From Deltaproteobacteria bacterium (GTDB lineage Bacteria > Desulfobacterota > Desulfarculia > Adiutricales > Adiutricaceae): a DNA stretch of 8,400 nucleotides. Below the pieces are notes generated by a model. It saw only the letters and a program-made list of their open reading frames with translations. It made no database searches and was not told the origin of the DNA. The first letter of the stretch is position 1; every line of letters starts with the position of its first letter. A program made the position numbers and the translations under genes. The DNA is taken from the NCBI GenBank assembly GCA_031267005.1, contig JAIRZX010000709.1, positions 1-8,400 on the forward strand, given 5' to 3'. Below are positions 1 to 5,367 of this stretch, piece by piece.

Positions 1-26
1 TCCCAGTCTTCACGTCTGACGACCTT

Positions 27-50
27 TCCCTCCATCCCTCCATCCCTCCA
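27..50. repeat. 8-bp tandem repeat, 3 copies
   Basis: The unit TCCCTCCA occurs three times in perfect tandem, followed by a partial fourth copy (TCC). It is pyrimidine-rich on the plus strand. Function is unknown; a slippage-prone microsatellite is the simplest reading. Confidence 0.85.
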
Positions 51-217
51 TCCTTACCCGCTTGGGTCCGGGGTTCTTTCCGCCGAGCGGCCCTGCCTCC
101 GGGCCTACTTATGCCCTGCCGCGCTACCGCCCGCCGCCTTACCCTATCCGGGCCTCCGCCGGGGCTTCACCGCCCACCCGGGGCCTCCCGGGCGCGCCGA
201 CAGCGGGGCTGCCATCC

Positions 218-246
218 TTAACATTCACCTGCGATTCTGCTACCAT
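218..246 (+). promoter_or_regulatory. Candidate sigma70 promoter for the thpR-like gene
   Basis: A -35-like TTAACA (218-223) and a -10-like TACCAT (241-246) are separated by 17 nt, matching five and four of six consensus bases. Transcription would start near 253, giving a leader of about 87 nt before the ATG at 340. This is a pattern match only. Confidence 0.35.
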
Positions 247-330
247 ACGGTCTCCGGAACTATTTGATCCCCCCGGCCTCCCCCTTTGCGGGCTGGCCTC
301 CCGCTCACCTCTCTCTCCTCAAGACCCCAC

Positions 331-335
331 GAGGA
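331..335 (+). promoter_or_regulatory. Ribosome binding site deciding the thpR-like start
   Basis: GAGGA lies 4 nt before the ATG at 340. The in-frame ATG at 286 has no comparable purine-rich site, and the 18 residues it would add are not family-like. I therefore place the start at 340. Confidence 0.55.
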
Positions 336-339
336 TCCA

Positions 340-1293
340 ATGGAAACAGAGGCCCCTAAGGCCGCCAAGGCGCCCGCCAGGGCGAGGCTGTTCGTAGCAG
401 TGGAAATCCCGGACCGCGCGGCCGCGAAATTCGTGTGGCTCCAAGGCAAAACCGACGAACTGAAAGACCTTGCCTTCAGGAATCTCCACGTGAACGTGCG
501 TTTCATAGGAGAAGTGGACCACGATCTGGTGCCCGCCGCCACTGCGGCGCTCCTAAGCGTCTCCCAGGAGTGCGGGCCCTTCACCTTGACCTTGAAGGGC
601 CTCTTCGTGCATCCCTCGGCAAATTCGCACCTGTTGTGCGCGCGGGTGGACAACCACGACCCCCTTCTGGCGATAAAGAACGCCGTGGACAAGGCCCTCG
701 GCACCGTGGAAGGCTTCCCCCCCGCCTGGGACCGCCAGTACAAGCCCTCCATGCTCCTGGGCCGCCTGAAGGGCCCGCCCAGCGAGAGGCTCCAGCACGT
801 CCTGGACATAAACCGGCACAAGGTATTGGCCGACTTTCCCGTAAACGATATCCACCTCTTCCGGAGCCGCCTGTCCCCCTCAGGCGCCGTCCACACGCCG
901 CTCACGAGGATCCCCCTTCAAGGCCCGCGCTTCGGGAAGAAGACCAGCCGCCCGGCCGCCGCCCGGCCCAAGAAGCCCCTCCCTTCCGCCGCGCCCAGCG
1001 CGTCTGCGGCATCGCCCGCGGCATCGTCCGCGGCATCGTCCGCGGCAGCGGCGGCGACAGCGGCGGCCCCCCGCCGCAGGGAAAGCCGTCCCGTCGACGA
1101 CTTCCGCCCGATCTCGGTCACGCTCTTCCCCGAGCCCCCCGCCAGGGCCGAGGCCCCCCCGAAGTCGGGGCAGGCCGCGGCGCCCGGCAAGCCCGCGCTC
1201 TCCCCCGGCAAGCCCAAGCCGCCCGCGAAGCCGGCGGGCAAGGAAAAACGCTTCCAAAAGTTCGGCAAGAAGCGCCGCGGCGGACGCAGGTAG
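340..1293 (+). CDS. thpR: RNA 2',3'-cyclic phosphodiesterase-like (ThpR / 2'-5' RNA ligase family) protein, degenerate active site
   Basis: This 317-residue protein belongs by sequence pattern to the 2H phosphoesterases. ThpR members open RNA 2',3'-cyclic phosphates in the cytoplasm and were first known as 2'-5' RNA ligases. Residues 16-24 (RLFVAVEIP) are the typical N-terminal strand. The first HxTL-type motif appears as HVNVRFIGEV at 50-59, keeping His50 but with Asn for Thr. The second motif, normally PHxTLxR, reads YKPSMLLGR at 134-142, so Ser137 replaces the catalytic His and Leu139 the Thr. Residues 171-188 (IHLFRSRLSPSGAVHTPL) match the closing family segment. The family fold ends near residue 200. 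The remaining roughly 117 residues are a Pro/Ala/Lys/Arg-rich tail ending FGKKRRGGRR, probably disordered and possibly nucleic-acid binding. Family members are usually about 180-200 residues. The fold assignment is fairly secure; catalysis is doubtful. Confidence 0.82.
   Translation: METEAPKAAKAPARARLFVAVEIPDRAAAKFVWLQGKTDELKDLAFRNLHVNVRFIGEVDHDLVPAATAALLSVSQECGPFTLTLKGLFVHPSANSHLLCARVDNHDPLLAIKNAVDKALGTVEGFPPAWDRQYKPSMLLGRLKGPPSERLQHVLDINRHKVLADFPVNDIHLFRSRLSPSGAVHTPLTRIPLQGPRFGKKTSRPAAARPKKPLPSAAPSASAASPAASSAASSAAAAATAAAPRRRESRPVDDFRPISVTLFPEPPARAEAPPKSGQAAAPGKPALSPGKPKPPAKPAGKEKRFQKFGKKRRGGRR
1009..1044 (+). repeat. 12-bp in-frame tandem repeat in the thpR-like tail
   Basis: Three adjacent copies of GCATCGYCCGCG (the first has C, the others T at the variable base) encode an Ala/Ser-rich run in the C-terminal tail. 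The multiple-of-three unit keeps the frame, so copy number can change tail length without breaking the gene. Confidence 0.8.
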
Positions 1294-1363
1294 GGGCCTG
1301 CGGTCCCGGATCGACTTCGCGGGGCTTCAGGAACGTCGCCCTCCCCGGCCTGAAAGCCCCCCC

Positions 1364-1414
1364 AAAAGCGAGACCCCCCGACCGGGACTTTCCCGGCCGG
1401 GGGGTCTCGCTTTT
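1364..1414. terminator. Bidirectional intrinsic terminator between convergent thpR-like gene and metQ
   Basis: A 24-nt arm (1364-1387) and its complement (1391-1414) pair with one mismatch around a 3-nt loop. The arm begins AAAAGCGAGACCCCCC and the other ends GGGGGGTCTCGCTTTT, so transcripts of either strand end in a GC-rich stem followed by T residues. It lies 70 nt after the thpR-like stop and 109 nt after the metQ stop, as expected for a shared terminator of convergent units. Confidence 0.9.
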
Positions 1415-1523
1415 CTGTCGTCCCGAAGGGAGGCGGGCGCCCTCTTGCGCCCGCGCCCTAAGGCCTGACGGGCCTGGCGGGATGCGGCGGCCCCCCCCCG
1501 CGCCTTCCGGCTTCCCGGTCAGG

Positions 1524-2330
1524 CTACTTGGCGTACTCGAAGGCGGGGATGGTGGCGCCGCCGAACTTCTCCAGTATGAAGTCGGCCACCTCCTTGCTCT
1601 GGTAGGCCTTGACGAACTGCAGGTACCTGGGGTTGTCCTTGTCGGCGGCGCGGGCGACTATGACGTTCACGTAGCGGGAGTTCTTGTCCTCCAGATAGAT
1701 GGAGTCCTTCAGGGGGTTGAGGCCCGCGTCCTGGGCGTAGTTGTTGTTGATGGCCGCGGCGGCGGCGTCCTCCATGGAAGCGAAGGTCTGGGCGGCGTCC
1801 ACCTCCACCAGCTTAAGCTCCAGGACGTTCTCGGTGACGTCGAAGGGGGTGGGGGTTATGCCCGCCTCGGGCTTGAGCTTGATCTTTCCGGCGGCCTGGA
1901 GGAGGAGGAGCGCCCTCCCCCCGTTTGAAGGATCGTTGGGGATGACGACCGTGTCCCCCTTCTTAAGCTCGTCCAGTGACTTTATCTTCTTGGAAAAAAA
2001 GCCTATCGGCGAGATGTAGGTGGACCCGATGGCGACCAGCCCGTCGGCGTGGTCCTTCAGGTAGCTCTCAAGGAAGGGCACGTGCTGGAAGGAATTGAGG
2101 TCGATGTCCCCCGCGGCCAAGGCGGGGTTGAGCTGGCCGTAGTCGGAGAACTCGCGGATTTCCACGGACAGCCCGTCCTTGGCCGCGACCTCCACTGCCT
2201 TCTCCAGCATGTCGACGTCGGAGCCGGCTACGGTGCCCACGGTGACTGGCCCGTCCTGGGCGAAAGAGGCCTGCGCCGCGAAAGCTGCGGCCGCGGCCGC
2301 CAGGACGGTGATGAGGCTTTTCATTTTCAT
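1524..2330 (-). CDS. metQ: Methionine ABC transporter substrate-binding protein MetQ (NlpA family), without lipobox
   Basis: This 268-residue periplasmic protein should capture methionine (L- or D-form in the family) and deliver it to the MetNI membrane complex. Residues 1-24 form a Sec signal peptide: a basic start (MKMK), an Ala/Leu-rich core, and a likely signal peptidase I site after Ala21 or Ala24. Family signatures follow: AAGDIDLNSFQHVPFLESYL, the segment STYISPIGFFSKKIKSLDEL, the PNDPSNGGRALLLLQ motif, INNNYA and SRYVNVIVAR. MetQ proteins of E. coli and Gram-positives are lipoproteins with an N-terminal Cys. This one has no cysteine at all, so it should be a free periplasmic protein. 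The start has GAGGA 4 nt before ATG 2330; a second ATG two codons in (2324) is equally possible. It is last in the met set, 324 nt after metI. NlpA-family proteins can bind other ligands, but the metN and metI neighbours favour methionine. Confidence 0.93.
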   Translation of the reverse strand: MKMKSLITVLAAAAAAFAAQASFAQDGPVTVGTVAGSDVDMLEKAVEVAAKDGLSVEIREFSDYGQLNPALAAGDIDLNSFQHVPFLESYLKDHADGLVAIGSTYISPIGFFSKKIKSLDELKKGDTVVIPNDPSNGGRALLLLQAAGKIKLKPEAGITPTPFDVTENVLELKLVEVDAAQTFASMEDAAAAAINNNYAQDAGLNPLKDSIYLEDKNSRYVNVIVARAADKDNPRYLQFVKAYQSKEVADFILEKFGGATIPAFEYAK

Positions 2331-2654
2331 ATCTTCCTCGCGATTGGTTGCCGGGCTTCGCGCGCTGCGGGGCCGGGCCCGTTGGGGGGGGGGCCGGCGC
2401 CGCTGCGGGCCGCAAGGCTTGAGCCGCGCGTGCGGGAAGCCAAAAAAAGCCCGGGGTTCTGGTTGATGGGGACGTCCGGCCCGGGGGGGAATCCCTGCCG
2501 TCCCTCCCCCCGTCGCCGCCTTCGCTGGCGGGAGGGCTGTCCCGGTCGGGGCCCCGGGGGTTTCCCGGCCGCTCAGGCATCCCGGCGAAAAGTCGCGCCG
2601 GGCGGTCTTCGGGCTTAAGCGGTCGGCCTGGGCCGGGCCGGACGGGCGCGGGCC
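2331..2654 (-). other. Long metI-metQ intergenic gap
   Basis: This 324-nt stretch is very GC-rich and contains no supportable gene. It includes a run of ten G on the plus strand (2384-2393) about 55 nt before the metQ start. Read on the minus strand it also has a CCCCGGGC stretch followed by seven T (near 2443-2458), for which I find no clean pairing partner. I see no convincing internal promoter. Related met operons usually have tightly packed genes, so the gap is unusual. Confidence 0.55.
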
Positions 2655-3314
2655 TTACCTCCGCGTGAATTTCCGGACCAGGGCGTCGCCGAAAAGCTGC
2701 ACGAGCTGCACGACCACGACGAGGAGGATTACGGTAGCCCACATGATGTCGGTCTGGTAGCGGTGGTAGCCGTATCGGATAGCGAGATCCCCCAGCCCGC
2801 CGCCGCCGACCATGCCCGCCATGGCGGAGTAGCTTATGAGCGTGATGACGGCGATGGTGACCGCCATGAAGAGGCCCGGGAGGGCCTCGGGGAGCATCAC
2901 GCGGGTTATGATGCGCCAGGAGCTAGCGCCCATCGACTGGGCGGCCTCGATGACGCCGTGGGGGATCTCCAGGAGGCAGGTCTCGGTGAGCCTGGCCATG
3001 AGCACCAGGGCGGCAAGCGTCAGGGGCACTATAACGGCGGTGGAGCCGATGCTCGTCCCCACCAGGAAGCGGGTGAGTGGTATCACGAAAACTATGAAAA
3101 TGGGGAAAGGCACAGAGCGGGTGGCGTTCACGACGAGGCCTACGACGCGGTAGGCCCAGCTGTTCTCCAGGATGTGCCCGGGGCGCATCACCACCAGGAG
3201 CACGCCCAGGGGCACTCCCGCCAAGACGGTGAGCGCCGTAGTGACCGAGACCATGTAGAAGGTCTCCAATGAGGCCTTCTTGAGCATGAGAATCTGTTGC
3301 GCCGTGAGTAGCAT
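2655..3314 (-). CDS. metI: Methionine ABC transporter permease MetI
   Basis: This 219-residue inner-membrane permease should dimerise to form the methionine pathway of the MetNIQ importer. About five hydrophobic segments are visible (roughly residues 20-42, 57-82, 92-108, 147-169 and 192-209), matching the five-helix MetI fold. The cytoplasmic coupling (EAA) loop that docks onto MetN is clear at 123-142 (EAAQSMGASSWRIITRVMLP). The segments NATRSVPFPIF and SAMAGMVGGGGLGDLAIRYGY are typical of MetI. Length is close to the usual 217 residues. The start at 3314 is supported by GGAGGG a few bases upstream (3318-3323). It sits 203 nt after metN and 324 nt before metQ on the same strand, in the usual N-I-Q order. 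I see no defects and am confident of the assignment. Confidence 0.95.
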   Translation of the reverse strand: MLLTAQQILMLKKASLETFYMVSVTTALTVLAGVPLGVLLVVMRPGHILENSWAYRVVGLVVNATRSVPFPIFIVFVIPLTRFLVGTSIGSTAVIVPLTLAALVLMARLTETCLLEIPHGVIEAAQSMGASSWRIITRVMLPEALPGLFMAVTIAVITLISYSAMAGMVGGGGLGDLAIRYGYHRYQTDIMWATVILLVVVVQLVQLFGDALVRKFTRR

Positions 3315-3517
3315 CTTCCCTCCGGAACCTCGGCTTTCTTTCGGCTTTCCTTTAGGTTGGGTTCTTGGCCCCGCGCGCGGCGGGCCCGGGTTCAGGATCA
3401 GGCGCGGGCCCGGGTTTCGTATCAGATCCGGGTTCGGAAACAGGCGCGGGTTTTAGATCGCGCGGACGCTCGCGGCCCCGGCGCCCGGACCCCGCGAGCC
3501 GGGGGCCCGGGCCGCCT
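3315..3517 (-). other. metN-metI gap with imperfect repeats and hairpin
   Basis: The gap has no gene. Bases 3380-3461 carry about four imperfect repeats built from GCGGG(CCC)GGGTT plus a following CAG or GATC, for example near 3380, 3403, 3427 and 3443. A 7-bp stem (CTCGCGG 3469-3475 with CCGCGAG 3492-3498) lies just after the metN stop and has no T-tract. It could affect mRNA stability between metN and metI, but nothing in the sequence proves that. Confidence 0.5.
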
Positions 3518-4531
3518 TCAGTTCAGGACCTCGACCGCCGTGCCCTTCTCGCGGATCCACCGGATCGCCTCTTCCGCCTTCCCGCCGTCCCCGAGGAGAT
3601 CTATCACGAGCGTGCCGAACGGGGTGTCCTTTATGTGGTCCACGTGGGCCTGGAGAATCACCGGCGAGAGCCCGAAGAGTCTCACGAGCTCCCCCGCGAA
3701 GGGCTCCTGGACCCCCTCGCCTATGAGGCTCACCCTCAAGAGCCTGCCCCTGGGCGCGTAGCCGTTTTCCAGAAAGCGGCTCCCGGACTTCAGGATCAAC
3801 TCGACGAAGCCCCTTGTGACGGGGTGCTTCGGCGAGGAGAACACGTCCACGACACTGCCCTCCTCCACCACCTCGCCGCGCTCCATTACGGCCACCCGGT
3901 CGCAGATCTCCATTATGACCTGCATCTCGTGGGAGATGACCACCACCGTGAGCCCCAGCCGCTTCTGTATGTCGGATATGAGAACCAGGATGCTCGCCGT
4001 GGTCTGCGGGTCCAGGGCGCTCGTGGCCTCGTCGCACAGGAGAATCCTGGGGTTGTTGGCGAGCGCCCTCGCGATCCCCACCCTCTGCTTCTGCCCGCCC
4101 GAGAGCTGGGCGGGGTAGCTGGCGGCCTTGTCGGAGAGGCCGACCAGCTCCAGGAGTTCGGAGACCCTGGCCGGGATCAGGGTTTTGTCGACCCCGGCGG
4201 CCTCCAGGGGGAAGGCGACGTTCCCGGCGGCCGTCCTGGAACTCAACAGGTTGAAGGACTGGAAGATCATGCCCATGGAGCGCCTCGCGTCCCTCAGCTG
4301 CCTGTCCGAGAGCGACATCACGTCTTTGCCGTCTATGAACACCTGCCCGGAGCTGGGCCTCTCCAGGCGGTTGATGCACCTCACGAGCGTGCTCTTCCCT
4401 GCCCCGGACAGGCCCACCACGCCGTAGACCTCGCCCTCCCCAACGGAAAGGTCTATGCCCCGGAGCACCTCCAGGGCCTTGTCCCCCTTGCCGAAGCTCT
4501 TCCTCAGCCCCTTAATTTCGATGATGGCCAT
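3518..4531 (-). CDS. metN: Methionine ABC transporter ATP-binding protein MetN
   Basis: This 337-residue cytoplasmic ATPase powers MetI. Motifs in order: Walker A GLSGAGKST (40-48), Q-loop Gln91 (IFQSFNLL), signature LSGGQKQR (143-150), Walker B ILLCDE (163-168, catalytic Glu168), D-loop SALD (171-174) and H-loop His201 (ISHEM). All key residues are present. Residues from about 264 to the end form the NIL (ACT-like) domain typical of MetN, with GTLVIDLLGDGGKAEEAIRW leading to VEVLN. In E. coli this domain binds internal methionine and inhibits transport. The start at 4531 gives the normal N-terminus (MAIIEIKGLRKSFG), though the upstream GGGAAAG is only a weak ribosome binding site. It is the first gene of the metN-metI-metQ set, preceded by a promoter and a structured leader. 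Confidence 0.96.
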   Translation of the reverse strand: MAIIEIKGLRKSFGKGDKALEVLRGIDLSVGEGEVYGVVGLSGAGKSTLVRCINRLERPSSGQVFIDGKDVMSLSDRQLRDARRSMGMIFQSFNLLSSRTAAGNVAFPLEAAGVDKTLIPARVSELLELVGLSDKAASYPAQLSGGQKQRVGIARALANNPRILLCDEATSALDPQTTASILVLISDIQKRLGLTVVVISHEMQVIMEICDRVAVMERGEVVEEGSVVDVFSSPKHPVTRGFVELILKSGSRFLENGYAPRGRLLRVSLIGEGVQEPFAGELVRLFGLSPVILQAHVDHIKDTPFGTLVIDLLGDGGKAEEAIRWIREKGTAVEVLN

Positions 4532-4561
4532 TGAGACGCTTTCCCGACCGCAAGAGCCCTA

Positions 4562-4625
4562 AAACAGAAAGGCCGATAGCCCCCTCGCGCGGGGGCGGCC
4601 CCCGGGGGTTCTCGGCCTTCAGTTT
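4562..4625 (-). terminator. Terminator/attenuator-like hairpin in the metN leader
   Basis: Outer arms 4562-4576 and 4612-4625 pair through TCGGCCTT/AAGGCCGA and extend imperfectly through AAAC(T/A)G. Inside are a 6-bp hairpin (GCCCCC 4579-4584 with GGGGGC 4591-4596) and the self-complementary CCCCCGGGGG (4599-4608). Read on the minus strand the structure ends in TTTCTGTTTT, 30 nt before the metN ATG. That is what a transcription attenuator would look like. I do not recognise a known riboswitch class upstream of it. The mirror T-tract on the plus strand (CAGTTT) is weaker. Confidence 0.6.
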
Positions 4626-4687
4626 CCTGACCAGCCTGCGCGGGCGCCCGCGGCGGGCAACGTGCCTTTCCCGTACTTGCAGGGGGG

Positions 4688-4717
4688 AGGATAGCCCTTT
4701 TCCAAAGCCGCTGTCAA
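4688..4717 (-). promoter_or_regulatory. Sigma70-type promoter for metNIQ
   Basis: On the minus strand a perfect -35 TTGACA (4712-4717) is followed after 18 nt by TATCCT (4688-4693), four of six matches to the -10 consensus. Transcription would begin near 4681, leaving a leader of about 150 nt before metN that contains the hairpin at 4562-4625. Confidence 0.6.
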
Positions 4718-4802
4718 GGCTGGGCGCGCCCTTCCTGAAGTCCCTGGCGGGCCTTTCACGGGGACAGGGGGGAAGGGGACGGAGGTAGGGCTCGGGGTGG
4801 GG

Positions 4803-4933
4803 GGGAAGGCGCACGGAAGGGAGGAGGAAGAGCGCTTGGGAGGGAAGGCGCACGGAAGGGGGGAGGAAGAGCGCTTGGGAGGGAAGGCGCACGGAAGGGA
4901 GGAGGAGGAGGAGGAGGAGGAGCGCTTGGGGAG
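4803..4933. repeat. 39-bp tandem repeat with GGA expansion
   Basis: Units start with GGGAAGGCGCACGGAAGG at 4803, 4842 and 4881. The first two are 39 bp and nearly identical; the third is lengthened to about 53 bp by eight GGA copies (4898-4921). Each ends in GAGCGCTTGGG. The plus strand is mostly purine. The tract lies 86 nt upstream of the metN -35 element. Confidence 0.9.
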
Positions 4934-4948
4934 GGGGGGAAGGGGAAG

Positions 4949-4970
4949 CTGAACGGCGGGCGCCGTTCAG
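4949..4970. repeat. Perfect 9-bp hairpin
   Basis: CTGAACGGC (4949-4957) pairs exactly with GCCGTTCAG (4962-4970) around GGGC. No T-tract follows on either strand, so it is not a standard terminator. It directly follows the 39-bp repeat tract. Confidence 0.75.
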
Positions 4971-5060
4971 TGACGCCACGGGGAGGGACCCGCCGTTCGG
5001 GACGCCGGTCACGCGCCGCCCGCCTGTTTCGGCCGCCGGAACCGACTTAGCCTCCCCCCC

Positions 5061-5079
5061 GCGGCCGCCCTTCGGCCGC
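5061..5079. repeat. GC hairpin, 7-bp stem
   Basis: GCGGCCG (5061-5067) pairs with CGGCCGC (5073-5079) around a 5-nt loop, CCCTT. It shares the CTTCGGCCGC core with the hairpin at 5157-5175, so the two may be copies of one small palindromic element. Confidence 0.6.
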
Positions 5080-5156
5080 CGCCTTGGACGCGCCCTAAGC
5101 GCTGACTGGCGGGCTGCGGCGACCACTGCCTCATGCCCCGGGGGATACGGGGACTG

Positions 5157-5175
5157 GCGCGGCCTTCGGCCGCGC
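5157..5175. repeat. GC hairpin, 8-bp stem
   Basis: GCGCGGCC (5157-5164) pairs perfectly with GGCCGCGC (5168-5175) around TTC. No T-tract follows. It is similar to the hairpin at 5061-5079. Confidence 0.7.
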
Positions 5176-5235
5176 GGGCCTTGCGCGATTGTACGGCGGG
5201 AAGTTAAACGCAACCGCCTTTTGGCCGGGCGGCCG

Positions 5236-5265
5236 TTCGAGGGGGGAAAGCTTGCCCCCCTTGAA
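5236..5265. repeat. 11-bp hairpin upstream of the TPR gene
   Basis: TTCGAGGGGGG (5236-5246) pairs with CCCCCCTTGAA (5255-5265) with one G-T wobble around an 8-nt loop containing AAGCTT. It sits about 100 nt before the TPR start codon. Its role is unknown. Confidence 0.65.
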
Positions 5266-5297
5266 GCCCAACAAACGAGCCTTCCCGCCAAAAACAC

Positions 5298-5326
5298 TTG
5301 AGGTGCGGCGCCCAAAGGAGTTAAAT
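5298..5326 (+). promoter_or_regulatory. Weak promoter candidate for the TPR gene
   Basis: TTGAGG (5298-5303) and TTAAAT (5321-5326) are spaced by 17 nt, with four of six matches each. Transcription would start near 5333, about 35 nt before the start codon. A perfect TATAAT also occurs at 5364-5369, overlapping the ATG, but has no -35 at a usable distance. Confidence 0.3.
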
Positions 5327-5367
5327 TGGCGCCTTAATTCCCGCAAGACGGGCGGAGAAAGCCTATA

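Larger units (their letters stand above)
1..339. other. Gene-free 5' region
   Basis: I see no supportable gene here on either strand. The open frames that cross it are GC-driven shadows without a ribosome binding site or a recognisable protein. The stretch holds an 8-bp tandem repeat near its left end and a possible promoter for the following gene. Confidence 0.6.
4532..5367. other. Divergent intergenic region, 836 nt
   Basis: This region separates metN (minus strand) from the TPR gene (plus strand). It contains the metN promoter and leader, a 39-bp tandem repeat tract, a series of GC-rich hairpins and a weak promoter candidate for the TPR gene. The long minus-strand open frame across it overlaps the metN start out of frame and is low-complexity, so I do not call a gene. 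Confidence 0.6.

Noticed and set aside
240..905. 221-codon minus-strand open frame
   Set aside because: It is antisense to the thpR-like gene, which has family motifs. The antisense product shows none.
435..1928. 497-codon plus-strand open frame
   Set aside because: It runs out of frame through the thpR-like gene, the terminator and antisense to metQ, and its Pro/Arg/Gly-rich product has no family features. It is a GC-rich shadow.
3365..4534. 389-codon plus-strand open frame
   Set aside because: It is antisense to metN, whose ABC motifs are complete. The product is low-complexity.
4532..4681. Known SAM riboswitch upstream of metN
   Set aside because: I could not find the conserved core of SAM-I, SAM-II or SAH riboswitches in the leader, so only an attenuator-like hairpin is called.
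4803..4933. CRISPR array
   Set aside because: The repeats are directly adjacent with no unique spacers, and there are no cas genes in the window.
4949..4970. Intrinsic terminator
   Set aside because: The hairpin is perfect but neither strand has a T-tract after it.
4512..5315. 267-codon minus-strand open frame with a 13-residue repeat
   Set aside because: The repeat simply translates the 39-bp tandem DNA repeat. The frame overlaps the metN start out of frame, crosses its promoter and leader, and has no family match I recognise.
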